Made by a program: the position numbers and the translations under genes
The notes under the pieces: model-generated
The model's database searches: none
What the model was told of the DNA's origin: nothing
What the model saw: the letters and a program-made list of their open reading frames with translations, nothing else
Origin: Chionis minor
Lineage: Eukaryota; Chordata; Aves; Charadriiformes; Chionididae
Length of the DNA: 64,000 bases
Assembly (NCBI GenBank): GCA_013398295.1
Contig: VZSF01003006.1
Coordinates: forward strand, 186,001 to 250,000
Reading direction: 5' to 3'
Shown here: piece by piece, positions 1 through 13,220 of the stretch
Numbering within the stretch: position 1 is the first letter of the stretch
Layout of the letters: each line of letters begins with the position of its first letter

Positions 1-3000
1 CTGTAGTTTCACAGGGTTTTTAGAAAGAAGAGGCTGGCAGGGGCCAGAGGCGCTCAGGGAGATTGGAAAGGCTCTGCTAGTGAGCAGTGCTTGGATCTGC
101 AGCCAGCTGCATGCACCAGGCTTCTCTGCAGAAGGTCTTTCCCCCCTGGCATTACCCAAAGGATGTAGCTGAAGCAGAGGAGATGTTTCCACCTCCCCAC
201 CACCAGGATGTAGGGCTATTTTAATTACGTTCCTCTCACTTGATCCCGGCCACAGATGCTGTAGCCTTTCAGCATTCAGTTTCTCAAATCAGAGCCATCT
301 GCTAAGGGAAGGGCTGAGGTGGGACGTGGAAGGTGCAGACCACCGCCTGGCCTCCTCTACCTGTGGGAGCCACAGGGCTTCTTGGTGTTTTCCCTGAGTA
401 TCAGGCAGAGACCAGGTCACTGGTATTAATGCCTGGCTGGGACATGCCTTGGATGTCTCCGAAGACACTGATCAGCTTGACCGAGCCCTTGGCGGAGGCT
501 CCTGACAGGAGCTGGGCTGACTTTCAGTCCTCCTGGCTCCCAGCCCCTGCTTTATCCAGCAGACCACACTGCTGCTCAGCAAAGCTGGCTGCAGATGCTA
601 GGACGGCAGCTGCAGTCCTATTGATCCCTGTGGGGATGATGAGCCCAAATGAAGACCCTTGGGAAATCAGCACAGAATATAAAAATCTGGCTGCAAAGCA
701 GAGGCTCGGACTGTGACAGCTCTGCAGATAAACCCTTGTGAGAGCCCAGCTGTGCAGAGCATCCACAGAGAGACTGCTTTGAATGCGGGTTTGATGCTCG
801 GGATACATAAGGAAATCTTCATCCCTTCCCACGAGCCCATCACACCTTTCCCTGCTCCCAGAGGAAGCATCTGGGAGCGGATCCAGGTCCCTGCACTCAT
901 GGAGGGGACGAGTCCTCGGTTCCCCTGGGGCCAAGTGGTCCTTCCTCAGGTCGTGAGGCTGAAGGGAGCAAACAGACGAGCACCTTGGAAACATGCTCTC
1001 TCCAAATGTCCTGTGGTCTCAGGGCTAGGAATGTCTGACAAACACTGTGGCCCCCAAAATGAAAGAAATCTCCCCATTTCTGCTATTGCTCCCACTGCAA
1101 GAGCTGTTGCGCAGGTAGACGGGGAGACGTGCATTTCCAGGCCGTGCTGCGCTCCTGGTGTTTAAATCTTTTCTGCTGAAACAGCTGGGTGCAGGGGCTG
1201 TGTGCGCCTGAGGGTACTTTGTCCTTGCTCAGGTGGGCAGCAGAAAGCTGCTACGCTACCCAGCACGTTAGAAGCCCTGGGTAAGTTGCTTTGGGGCTCT
1301 TCCCATTAAATAGTTCACACCGTTACCTGCTTAGGCAAGCACATCTCTGGGGTCTCGCTAGTAACTCCAGTTAAGAAGAAAACTGCTATCATTAAGCCTT
1401 GTATGTGGCTGTTTTTTCCAAGTCAAGCATTTCAGCCGAACTTTCCCCCCCGCCGCGTGCTGTTTGTAAGCCACACAGTGTGTGAACGTGCCCTCGCCCT
1501 TCCCACACACCACACCGAGCAAGATGGCAAACAAATTACAGGTCCCTGGTTGTCCGTAGCAATTAGCAGATAGCTGAGGCTGCCGGCTGCCGCTGCCCTG
1601 GGGTGGCTTTTCTGTTCCCTGTGGGGTTCATTTCTGCAACAGCAGCAGAACCGGGCGATTTAGGTTAGTTTTTCTATAGCCACCCCCTGCCCTTGCGCGA
1701 CATTTACATTGCGAGGTTGAAGTGTAGTCTGATAGAAACTTTATTAGTAAAGATCCTGAGTTCTTGCATTATTAAAGTTAGGACAGCCTGGGTTGACCCC
1801 TGTGGACTTGTATGTCTGCATTTAAAAAGCAGAAGAAATTCCTGTAGATCTGCTGGCAGCACGTCAGTGATTTCCTCGTGCTAAGGCTGGGCAAATCCTG
1901 CATCCAAGCAACTGCTCCCTGCTGCGGGCTGCAACCTTGCAATTTTCTTCCAGAGCTGAATTTTAAGCTCCTGCTGCAGTTTACCTCTGCGAGCAAGATC
2001 CAGTCTGGTGACAGCTTCCCTGATTTCTGCATTTCTAGAAGAACCTGCTGCGATCACTGCCTCCCCTTGCCCCGCGCAGGCTGTGTGCCTGCACTTTGGC
2101 TTCCCAATCTGCTGGTTCCACACACCGCTGGTGCTAACGAAGCTTTCATTGCTACCACACATCCTTTTCCTGGGCAGCTTCCACATAATTAATTTACCTG
2201 TGGAGCCATCGGCTCCTATTCTCAAGCTTTCTTTTAATCCCTTTGCAAAATACCTAGCTTCTGGTTGGCTGTTGTTTGAATTCCCCTGATGTACCTTAAA
2301 TTTCGGCGAGCGTGACTGCTCGTTTTCAGCGTGTGGCACAGCAGTGAGCCACCTACAGCTCCCCGGGAAGGGGAGCCTCTTCCTTCCACTCCTCCTCATC
2401 CCTTCTGCAGTTACAGTAATATAATCACTGGTTTGTTCAGTTCTTATTTGCCTGATAGAAGTCAATCCCGTGTTTTCTTTGGTTTCTCCTTTAATTTCTT
2501 AGCTTTCCTGATCTTCCCGTGTTTTCTGCAGCTACACAACTTGTCCCACCTGGCAGCCAGCACAATTTTTCGCCTCACGTGGCATCGTGTGCCCTTAGAC
2601 TTCGGGCAGTGCTTGTGCCTCCCTGGCTCGGGGTGGAGGTCACGGTGGGGCTTAATCACCTCTTAATTAATTCTCCTCTGCCCTCCGGTGTAACCAGGCT
2701 TTTGCAGTGAAGCCTCACAGTCCCACGTGGATCTTGCCGCTTATTCACAGGAAGAAAGGAGCGTTGCTTTGAACTCCCTCTTCCCATCTAAACCTGGGTG
2801 GGGGAGTATAGGAAATTTATAGTTGCAACAGAACTTTGCGAAGCTGTGCTGCACTTGATTTCCTTGGCAAAGGCGAAATAAAACCATCCAGGGAAGAGGG
2901 AAGAAAGAGTAGAGGAAAATGGAGCAGACATCAAAGGAGAAAATGCTGAAGGAGAGGGGAGAACCAGCACCCTTAATGTGAATTTGGGGTGAATTTATAA

Positions 3001-4613
3001 AGCTGAAGTCAAGTAATCACGGAGCTCGGGTAGTTTAGATCACATTATTGAGACTCATTGCTCTTCATTAACTTTCCAGCCACCCGAGTTCAGGTGTCAG
3101 CTCAACATCAAACTGCAGCTGATCAAAACTTTCTCCGTTTGAAAAATTGCTGGAAAATTGGGTTTTCAGGTGAATGACTGTGATTTTATGAGGCACCTGC
3201 CTTCCTCAATACTGTTAAATCATTTGAGATCAAAAATCTGAAAACGGATATTTGGGCCTGAAATCCAGGACTGAGCTCCAGCCAAAATAAAAGCTGAAAA
3301 AATGCTGTTGCATTTATTTGTAAGTGAGGAGAATGTATTTTTCCCCACGTGCTATGGAGGCTTCCTTCCCCCTGCGTCTCCAAAGAGGTGAGGCAGGATG
3401 CAGGCACTGCCTTCTCCAGAGGGCAACACAGAAAGCAACTTTGATTATTTCCACAGTGAATAACCTCATTTCTCAGCTCTCTCTGCTGAGGATGCTCTCC
3501 CTTGGCTCAGCAGGGCAGGAATGTGCAGGGACAGAGTAAGAAAGATGCCGTTGAGCTGGGAAGGACAGCTGGCTCAAGCAGCTCTGGGATGAGGGTTGTC
3601 CATCACAGCCGTTGATCTGGTTGGGAGAAAAAGTGGAAGTGGGTCCAGAGAGTGAAAGAGGCTTTCCCAGAATAGCTACGACTTATCAGGGGCTGAGACA
3701 CGTCGTGCAAGCCCCAGGTCTGCTATTTTATTTCTGCCTCGACCCTCTGGGCTATAGGAGTTACTGCTGGAATGACAGAGGTATTAGGTGAAAACGGCCA
3801 AGTGAGGTGTTACTTACGGTTGATGCCATGTAAGGATTGCATGTCTTGGAAGATGCGGTGGAAGCCCAAGTGAGCAGCCCAGCTGGAGGCAAAGGGAATG
3901 AGTTTGGATCAGTGGTGGGTGCCAATGCCACCAAGGCATCCCTGATGAAGGGCTTTCGGTTCCACAGGCGCCCTCCACGAAATTCAGAGCTGCTGTAAAG
4001 CTCAGGGCGGCTGACCACACTTCTACATTCACAGCAGAGCGACCTGCTCAGCTCGAGTTGTAGCCAAAATGTGTGCAATCCAGCCTGCGATGTTAATGGA
4101 GCATCCCAGAAACTCAGTGGGACCCTGTAGCTGAATGCTTGCCCCGTGCATGCAGTAGGGGAAGTTCAGGATCCCTCATACAACTTGCAGCCTGGCGCTG
4201 TGCTGCTGCTGGGCGCTGAATGGGGTGAGCTCTGCCTGTCTCCTGCATCGCAGGGGTCCTTTAGTGGCTGTTGCTGTAAAGATCGCAGGGGACCCTCCAG
4301 CGGTATCAGCAAGTACAAATGGAAAATCCCACCAGTAGCTTCTACTGGTTTTCTGCATCACATTGTCTGGTTTAATCTAACGTGTCTGCGAGCCGTCGCT
4401 GGGCAGGAATTCGTTGTCAGCCAGCTGTCAAGCTTAATTGGGTTGTCCCGTAAAATATCTTGCATATAAGTAAATCAAAAAGAGTGGGCCCCATAAAAGG
4501 GCCAGCATGTGGCACATTCATGTTATTTATAGGCTTCTCTGTGTTGCTCATCACCATGGCAGCTATGAAGGTCGATGCTGACAGTTGTAAAGAAATGCCA
4601 CATATGTTTTTAC
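1..4613. other. Non-coding, no recognisable element
   Basis: No open frame here shows protein-like conservation cues, and overlapping frames on both strands indicate chance. No mobile element was recognised. A possible terminal exon (acceptor at 4806, AATAAA at 4858) lies just past the end of this stretch and is listed as a finding. Confidence 0.6.
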
Positions 4614-4642
4614 AAAAAAAAAAAAAAAAAAANAAAAAAAAA
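4614..4642 (+). repeat. Poly-A tract containing an unresolved base
   Basis: There are 19 A, an N at 4633, then 9 A. The N is an assembly ambiguity inside a homopolymer, so the true length is unknown. No retroelement body precedes it that I recognise. Confidence 0.95.
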
Positions 4643-5142
4643 GCACGTGTACGAAATAATGCGGGGTTATGTGTTCCAGTGGAGCTGGGAGGCAAAAATG
4701 CGGTGTCATGCAGGGAGCCCCTGGCCCCATGACAGTGGGATGTGTGGGGAAAGGGGATGTGGCAGGGAATAGCAGGTCTGTGGGCTAAGGACTTCTGGTC
4801 TTACAGAGCCCTGGTGCCCCAGGTGCTGTGCCCTACCATCTCCTTGGAAAAGTTGGGAATAAAGCCCGACTCCCTTTCTCTGTGTCCTCTGCATCAGGGC
4901 TGGTCCAAAGCTCCATCCTTCCTCCTTCCAGCCTGAGTTGATTCATCGCCAGTTTATCCTCATCTGTTCTTGTGACAGCACTGTCCTTTGGCTTCAATTG
5001 CACTACTCCCTTGCTGGTGCTTATGGCATATGCTGCGTTTGGCAGCGCTGCCCCTGCCTTGCCGGGCTGGTGAGAGGGTTTGTGCAGGGAGAGCACCCCA
5101 AGCAGTGTGGGCACAGCACGGCACGGCACGGCATCGCAGCTT

Positions 5143-5175
5143 CCCCAGCCAGCTTCATTCATGGGCTGGCTGGGG
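5143..5175. repeat. 11-bp perfect inverted repeat
   Basis: CCCCAGCCAGC at 5143-5153 pairs exactly with 5165-5175 across an 11-base spacer. Just upstream (5116-5130) are three tandem GCACG units. Both are small local structures with no evident role. Confidence 0.6.
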
Positions 5176-6950
5176 CTGCCAACAGTCCCTGCTGAAGCTG
5201 AGGCCAAAGGGACCAAAAGTACCCACGTGGAGGAGTGGGGAGATCCTTTCAATCAGTTTCTCCTCTCCAGGATGGAGCCCTCATTTACCAGCCTGTTTTT
5301 CATACCTTTCTGTTTAATTATACTGAAGCCAGTGGTGATTGCTCACTCCAAGCTTACTTTCTATAGCTGGCTCTTTTACAACGTTCTTTCTACTTAAGAA
5401 GCAAACAAAAGCAGCATCTCCTCGTGTCAGTTCCATAATTGGCAGGTAAAAAGCCTGCTCCAGCCACATCCAAGCGGAATCGGTTTGAGCATCTGTGTCT
5501 CAGTCTCTGCCTGGAAAGTAGCCTCGTGCAAAGCATTGTCAGGCCCAGCAGCATTGCTCCAGAATGACTCCCAGGGAGATGTATAGGAAACCCTCACTAT
5601 GTTCCTTTTGTTCTAGAACTACCTGGCCTCTCAGCTGGTGCCAATGATCCTAATTCCTCCGTGTAGCTTGGTCAGGGTCTCTCTCTCAGTGGGAACATCT
5701 CCATCTTCTTGCATGTATCAGGTTGTGTCTTTCCTTCAGGGTGTCACACCCCACCTCTGACCCTAGAAACCCAGGACTTTGAAGCCAGTCCTTCGTGGAT
5801 CTGTCTCTCCTTGTGGGAAACCTTTCTATAAACCCAAATCTTCTTTCTCCTTAGTTAGCTGTGGCTTTTCCATCTTTTTTCAGGATTTTTTTCTGTGAGG
5901 ACTGATGGAGGTATCTTGAAAAGGGCTGTTTCTCAGCAGCTTCCCTGGTGCGTGCAGTGCCTTTCCCATCATCCTTGCTCCTCTGCAGCAGAAATCAAGC
6001 CATGCCCATTTTTCCCGTACATGGGGATAAGCGGGTGCTTCTTCCCCTCACGTTTGTGTCTCCTCTGCTCGCTCTTCACAAGCAATCTTAGTTCCCTGGC
6101 TCCTGTTGGTGATGGACCTTTGCTTTCCATGAATAAATGCCGTATGCTCCCGACAGCCAGCCGTGGGCTTGGGTAACTGCTCCCAGCCCTGCACCTGAGC
6201 CAAAGCAAGGACACATTCCTCACCATGTCAGGAAAACCCCAGGGAACATAAAAGTCGTTATTAAAACGACTATTTCTGCCTGTTGACGGCAACTGTATTT
6301 TTATTCCTGCAGGAGCACGGGGGTTCACACGTATATATTTGTAAGCATTCAATTTATGCTTTCTTCATAATAGTAAAGTGTCTTTGCCAAAGGCATTTGG
6401 TTAAAGAGATGAAGTAAATAAACACACTTGGAATTTTTTTCTGGGAAAAAGGAAGTCATAGCCTGTCCTGGAGCTTATACAACGCCTCCTCTAACATTTA
6501 CTGTTAGTCCCTATGACACAATGGGTCCTGCTCTTAGAAATGAGCCCATGTGGGTAATGAATGCTGGGCAGCTGGTGCAGTGCTTTCTGTGGCTCCTACA
6601 ACTCCATTCAAGAGCTCTTCTTGCAGAGCAAATACACGGGGTCTTTTTGCTCTAAGACTTATATGCTTATTGAGCTTTTTGCAGCGGAAAAGATTGCAAG
6701 GCAATTCAGCTTGCTAGCTCCATCATGAATCCATGTATATGTTATGAATGGCTACGATATGCATGTGCCCTGGGCTTTACCCAATCATATCAAGCAGTAA
6801 TACAAGTCAGGATGAAAATAAATCTTAACACCAACTGCCCTACACGAGGCAAAGACTTATTTTACATAAAACCTAATTTTAGAACGTCAAGACTGTAGCC
6901 GATCCACTTTGTCTCACCATGACTTAGCATAATGACATACATATAGATAA

Positions 6951-7018
6951 GCATATATATAAAAATATATATATTTGTAAATACACTCTTTTTTTTTCTT
7001 TTTTTTTGTTTTTTTTGT
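6951..7018. repeat. AT-dinucleotide patch followed by T-rich tract
   Basis: Short (AT)n runs at 6951-6974 lead into an almost pure T tract at 6989-7016 with scattered C and G. It is simple sequence, likely variable in length between individuals. Confidence 0.85.
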
Positions 7019-9967
7019 GTGAGTGTAAGTGCCCCAAGAGCCAGCACTCACTCTCTTTGGTGGGGAATCTCTTGCACGCTCGCAATCCTTCTCATCCTCG
7101 CCTGGGCACAGCGCGGGCGCCCAGCCCTGCCACGTTAACACGCAGTTAGCGTTATTTCTTTGGGCAGCAGCAGCTGGGAAATGCCAAAGCAGGGCTTTAA
7201 CGCTGACTTCCAGCATCGCTGGGGATCAACGCGTCACCCTGGGTAAAATGAAATGCTGCCGGGTGTCAGGCTCTGGGGATGCTGGCAGGGGATGCTTCCT
7301 GCAGCCCTGCCTCCCTGGCCTGCCGCAGCTGGCCTCCCCGCTGGAGTGAGCTCAGCTCTGGCAAAACAGCAGCATCCAAACGCACGCCGTAGCGTGGGAT
7401 TAAACAGTTTGCATGCCCTTTGCCTGGTACCCACGGAGAGCATTCAGGGAATGCCAGAGGTTTCGAGGGAATGCCCCGAGGGAGTCTGGATGTGCTCAGG
7501 TTTTCAAGTGCTCTGGAAAAAGTAGCAGCGTGCTTTGCTTTTCAGCAAAAAAAAAAGTACTTTTCAGCACGACGCTTTCCTGCCTCCTCCCTGTGCTGAG
7601 TGTCTGAGTTCATTTATGCAGCTATATTAACTTTCACTTCACCTTTCAATAGTGTTTCCTTCCCCTGCATGCTTTTTCCTGTGCACAGCCCAGCCTCCTC
7701 CAGCAGGGCTGGATTTATAGGAAAGGTTTGGATGTGCAGCAGTGGGCTGGGGTCTGGAGAAGTCCATCTCATTCCCCCCTGACCACGCAGTGATTCCCAC
7801 AGCGGTCTGTGCCAGTGCTGGGAAAGTTCCCCGGGGATACCCCTGGACCAGAACCATCCTGGGACTTGCCCAGCTGCTCCCTGTGATGCTTCTGCATGCC
7901 CAGGTTTTTTCGGGGCCCCACGCAGCGTCAGGGAGGCTGAGGTGTGGGACTGGGGATGCCTATGATTGCATTAAAAGCTTTGTGATCCGTGTCGCCTGGG
8001 AAGGCAGCAGGCTCTTGAGCAGCTGCAGGAGGTTTTGGGCTTGCACTGGAAGCCAGTGTGAGGTGTCTAGTGCTGGTGGCTGGAGGACGAGGCTCTACAC
8101 GTGAGCCAAGGGAATCTTGCAGGCTCGGGAGTCAGAAAGCAAAGCGGAAGGCATGGTTTCGGATTACTTTTTAAAATATTGCCGTGATCATGAAGCCACT
8201 CGTGAAAAAAATCTGTCACGGGAGGCCCAAACGCTTGGGACAGGTTGTCGGTGCCTGTGAGAGGCCACACCACAGTGTGGAGCAGCTCTGACGAAGCAAA
8301 TGCCCGTGCAAATGTATAGGGGTGTGCGGATCCCCAGACACTGCGGGGAAGGGGCTGTGCCGGGGTGCTGCTCTCCTGGTGAAGGGGAAAGTTCTGCCAG
8401 AGCCATCCGGAAAGGAATAGAGAGGTGCTGCCGCCCTGGGAAGGTGCAGTCTAACCTCCGCTGGAGGAGCAGAGCAGGTATACGGGAGATTAAATGACCT
8501 GCTGCTCTCTGCTTATTAAAAGAAAATGGTGTTTCCTGGCAGCACTACAGATCTGACATCCTGATCCATTGAAATGCTCTCAAAATATAAATCAGGAGGA
8601 AGTGATCAAAGCCCCTGGTGGGGGGAGAGGTTCTGCTCCATCCTGCTGTTCTCTCCGGGTCTGGGAGAGCCCTGGTACCCCGAGGCAGGGTGGGTGAGGA
8701 CAGGGGCTCCCACTGCGGCACTGGTTTGTGGGGAGGTTTGACTGGGCCATGCGTCACTGAGCCCATCGCTTCTGGCTCAGCCCAAGCAGGTCTGGAAGGA
8801 GAAACTGATGGTGATTTAAAGATGTCAGAATCAGGAAATCCATCACGTCCCTCTGCTCATCTGCTGCTGTGATTAATTACCCTCACCATTAACTGCCCGT
8901 TACAAATATACAGCTTATTTCCAACCAAAATTAGTCCCCGGGCATGGCTGTTCCGCACGATGATGCATGGAGGAGCGTGGAGGGGCTAAGCAGCTGCTGG
9001 CAGCGGGGCGGCACATGCTTCAGGCACAGACACCCACAGCCACCCATGCACGGCCACTGCCAGCACACACTGGGGGGCTGGGGGGACAGGAGCACCCCCA
9101 GAGTGGCTCTGCAAGGGGGATGGGACCCCCGCTGAAGGGCACAGCGGTGTTGCAGGGGTGGTGGGGGCTGCAGAGGGAGCAGCAGGGGACACGGGGAACA
9201 GCACCCTGCCCCAGCCCCTCGCGGGAGCATCCTCAGGACCCGCTCACAGGGCGGTACATCGTGTACCGGTCCCCTTCCCACGCAGAAGGATCTTCCAGCA
9301 AACGCACAGGAAGAGTCTCACTCTGCCTCTGAACTATATTGCGCAGTAAATTAAGCCTGATCTGCTTGAAATTTTCTCCGCACGTATGTTCCAGGGTGAA
9401 CCTGGAAACAGGTTTTATCCAAATTCTCCTGTCTTCTGTCTTTAATTTAAAAAGTTAGAATCTCCCGTAATTGCCTTTGTGCTCACGGAGAATTGGGGAA
9501 TACTAAGAAACCCTCCGGTGGCTAATTGAATGCCTTATAAATGTTCCGACTGTAAGCAAAGTTCTCTGTCTTACATTATAAAGATATTTAGGTCCAATTC
9601 AGTGCTAGGGTGATAATTTTATGAGGGATTTTCATATCTTTTGGATGCAGTATGGAATGGATCATTACCTTTTTTTACACTTAATTGCTTTTATCATCCA
9701 GAAATATTCAGCATTTAATGATAATAAAGCACTTCTGCTAAGGAGGCCAAACACCATATAGATTATCGCCGCGTGATGCTACAGCGCACAACTCCTCGGC
9801 ACTGCATTTCTGTGTGTCACCCTCCCTGCTTGGCAGAGGGGATGCTGAGGCCAGGGGAGCAGCAGATCACCCTGAATCACCCGTTGGCCAGGAGGGGAGA
9901 GCATTTTGGTACCCAGAGGCGCAGGCCAGACCCCCACAAAATTGGGAATTTTTCTTGATTTCCCTCT

Positions 9968-10091
9968 CATCCGTGTTTCCTTGCTTCCCAGTGCCTTCCC
10001 CATGGCAGCCAGCACAGGGAAGATCCGAGCATCCATATTTCCTTGCTTCGCAGTGCCTTCCCCGTGGCAGCCAGTTCACAGAAGATGCTTC
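9968..10091 (+). repeat. Two-copy tandem duplication, 62-bp unit
   Basis: Units 9968-10029 and 10030-10091 share CATCC, then TTTCCTTGCTTC, CAGTGCCTTCCCC and TGGCAGCCAG in register. Several substitutions separate the copies, so the duplication is not recent. It lies in non-coding sequence. Confidence 0.85.
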
Positions 10092-11239
10092 CGCAGCAGC
10101 TGGGGACAAGGTGGCCAAGCTTCCCAGTGCGGGCACTGCTGCATCCCACTGCCAGGCTGAAAGAGGGCATTGGTGGTGGTCTGCCTTGCTTCAGCCCACG
10201 GCAGGCACAGACTTCCTCTTGAATCGCCTGGATTGCCTTGAACCAAAGAAATTTGCTCCTCTTTCGGCAGCCGAGTTGCCCGCTGGGCTGGGCTGGCACC
10301 TCTCTGCCGGCTTTGCCCCTCGGAGGCAGGGATTCAAACCCAGGTACAGATGTTTGCTTATTGTGTTGCCCGTAGCTTTCCAAGAATGCATTTTTCAATG
10401 GCCTTCTACAGCTTTTAATTAAGAGCCCTCACATCATTCATTAATTATTTATTAAGTCTTTATAGATGCCACGAGCCTGCTGCAGACATCAGTGGAGTCC
10501 TACTGATGCTTATAAGTTCATCAGCAGACATTGTAATTGATGGCTATAAGCAATCTGCTGACCTGTTGGGCCCTGCAACAATTGATTAACTATTCATTAA
10601 AACATCTGGAAATCGTTTATGAACCTTTTATAAACTATTTATAAGTGATCAGGGACAGATTTATTCATTACTGTTCACAGGCTTACAGTGGAGAGAGCCC
10701 TGAGCCGAGGCTCTGGGCAGCAGTATGTCCGCAGGAAGCATGCCCAATGTCACAAGAAAGCCTTCATCTCTCCATCCATTTTCCCAAATTACACTGGCTT
10801 CCTGCAGGCCCGGGGGGTCAAGTTTCCTGATGGATGTGGGTCATCCTCCCAAGGATCATAAATGACACAGAATAGAGAATTTTCTGCTATTTTGCAGAGT
10901 CAGGTAGTTTAGCTAAGTAGAGGCTGGCGAGAATCCAGCGGCAGCTCTTTAATACACTGTTGGGCTAAACTTAGAGAAGAGGATGAGCAAGCTTGTGTAT
11001 TGCTTTGCTTCTAGCGGGATAGGATTAAATTACCCATCCCATTTTCCTTCGTATTAGCATGCAGGGGTGGAGAGAGCCAAAGGCAGCAGCTGCCAGCAAA
11101 ACCCCATTGGCTGCTGGGTGGTGAGCTGATTCCTGGTTAAACTGGGAATGGAGCACAAGGCTCAGGTTCTGGGCTCACATGCAAACATGACCCTAGCATG
11201 GATTGTTTAGGTTCTGGTTTTGGGTTTTGATCTTATGGG

Positions 11240-11300
11240 TTTTTTTTTTTTTATCTGAACTAAAATTTCCAAGGGGAAAATGGAAAAAAAAAAAAAAAAA
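11240..11300. repeat. T tract and A tract in inverted arrangement
   Basis: T13 at 11240-11252 and A17 at 11284-11300 are separated by about 30 bases and could pair as an A/T hairpin. Homopolymer slippage explains both; no element body is attached. Confidence 0.8.
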
Positions 11301-12042
11301 GCAGCTGTTCTCTGCTAATTTCAGTGCAGTAGGGGAAGGGAAGGTGGAACGGCCTTGCTCAGCTTCATGAATCTTTTCCATGTTCCTGCTATGTAGCATT
11401 TGTACCAAAAAATGTAGACTTCCCCAGGGACTTTCCCTGGTGAGCACTGCACAAAATGTGTAATGCTGTTTCTCCCTGCAGAGTCCCAAAACACTTCCTG
11501 CCTCTGCGGGTTATCTCCAGCCCACGGAGATGTGTATCGCTTGACACCGTGGAGCCTCCTTGTCTCTGGGAGCTCACCATCACCAAACAGAAGTTGCAGA
11601 TACAAACCCCTCATGTGTTGACTGAAGAAACAATGCCTGTAATGGGATCTTAGCATCTACTATCACTTCTAACAGTCCATCTATAATCTTGCCCGCAGCG
11701 GATGCTGTCTAGCAAGACACGGGCATAAGCGATGGCTTCCGAGGAGCTGGTGTTTGGTGTAGCATGTCTATCAGCTAGCAGAAAGGGGACAGATGTGCCC
11801 TGTGTCTTGTTAAGAGGTTTTTTCTTTCCTTCCTCTTTGTCTGCATTGTTTTCTTACTGCAGATGCTCAGCTGAGCACTGTAGGCCAAACTGTGCATGAG
11901 CTGGAGGGACGACTCCTTGCTCAGCAGAGAAGGGGATCCCAGCATTAGCAGCAACCTGATGGCAGCAGATTTGTACGACGATGAACAGTTTAGCTGTGTT
12001 GCAAGATCTTGTTTACATTTACAGGAGTGTGGGTATCTGCAT

Positions 12043-12413
12043 ATAGAATCATAGAATCACTTGGGTTGGAAGAGACCTTCAAGATTGAGTCCAACCATAA
12101 ACCTACACTGCCAAAACCACCCTTAAACCATGTCCCTCAGCACCACGTCTACCTGTCTTTTAAATCCCTCCAGGGATGGCGATTCCCCCACCTCACTGGG
12201 CAGCCTGTTCCAATGTTTGATAACCCTTTCGGTAAAGAAGTTTTTCCTAATATCCAACCTAACCCTTCCCTGGCACAACTTGAGGCCATTTCCTCTTGTC
12301 CTGTCGCTTGTTACTTGGGAGAAGAGATTGACCCCCACCTCGCTACAACCTCCTTTCAGGTAGTTGTAGAGAGTGATAAGGTCTCCCCTCAACCTTCTCT
12401 TCTCCAGGCTAAA
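12043..12413 (-). mobile_element. CR1 LINE fragment, 3' end plus C-terminal ORF2
   Basis: On the minus strand this reads as the end of CR1 ORF2: [20 protein letters not shown], then TRGNGLKL, then [19 protein letters not shown]. The CR1 3' tail follows, and the terminal ATTCTATG repeat appears at 12043-12058 as its complement. Only the last part of ORF2 is present (5' truncation near 12413), typical of CR1 insertions. The reverse transcriptase active site is absent, so it cannot move by itself. Confidence 0.93.
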
Positions 12414-12426
12414 TGCAAGTATAATA

Positions 12427-12450
12427 TACATGTGCATATACGCACATGTA
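12427..12450. repeat. Small palindrome beside the truncated CR1 end
   Basis: Nine-base arms (TACATGTGC at 12427-12435 and its complement at 12442-12450) flank a six-base spacer. It lies about 14 bases past the 5'-truncated end of the CR1 copy, so it may mark the insertion target or a later rearrangement. Confidence 0.5.
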
Positions 12451-13140
12451 ATTCATTCAATGGAAAGCAGCGTGCAGTTATTATTTAGTTATAAATTGGA
12501 CTAATTCAGGATTTGTACGGGGTGTGCCCTAATGGGTTTAAAGATGACCTGGGGTCAAATTAGCGCAAGCCTGAATCTAGCTGGGCTCTACCAATCCTGC
12601 CATTCCTCAGGGCCAGAGGCTCATAGGACATCCTGTAGGCTGTAGCTCACACAAGCATCACGCAGAATGGCACTTGTATTTCAGCTGAGAGGAAAGAAAA
12701 GCCAGCTCTCCGCAGTCTTTCCTACAAGTACACTTGAGCTATTTTGGAGTACGGCACAAAGAAATCAGCTTTGAATGGGAAGAGAACACAAAGACGCACC
12801 CAGAAAGCCATAGATGGCTCAATATTTGTGTAAGAATACTCAAATCAGCGTGCTCCTCATCCAGCTCTGTCCCAGGACTGGAGGAGGTTTGGAGGGTCGG
12901 AGGACCTGCCACCCCTGCCAGGGGGCAGGGCTGAGCACCGCAAGAGGCACTGCACCCCCCCCAACTCACACTGCGAGTTGGAGCTGCCCTTATTTCTGGA
13001 GGCAAAGAAGTACAGGAGGTGGGGGGTATGTCCTGCCCGGGTCATCTCACTCCATTCCTGCACATAGAGAGTTTCTCTACGTGGTTAGAAACACCTGACC
13101 CGACTGTAACTACAGGCAAGATGGCCAGCCACCATCCCCA

Positions 13141-13220
13141 GCATAAAATGGTTTTGGTTGGAAGGAACCTTAAAAGATCATCTAATTCCAACCGCCCTGC
13201 CATGGGCAAGGACACCTCCT
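13141..13220 (-). mobile_element. CR1 LINE 3'-terminal fragment
   Basis: About 80 bases match the CR1 3' UTR on the minus strand: a block like GGTTGGAAGGAACCTTAAA, then ATCATCTAATTCCAACC, then CTGCCATGGGCAAGGACACC. It ends abruptly near 13220, where flanking unique sequence begins. The subfamily tail differs from the neighbouring copies at 12.0 and 16.8 kb. Confidence 0.85.

Larger units (their letters stand above)
4643..12042. other. Non-coding, mostly unique
   Basis: Apart from the small repeats listed, two AT-rich, complex stretches (about 9420-9760 and 10410-10660) carry many TAATTA-like and TTTATAA-like words without simple-repeat structure. They could be conserved non-coding elements. 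No gene was recognised. Confidence 0.5.

Noticed and set aside
6989..7016. T-rich tract as an RNA polymerase III terminator
   Set aside because: No A/B boxes or tRNA/5S-like fold upstream on either strand; simple homopolymer slippage explains it.
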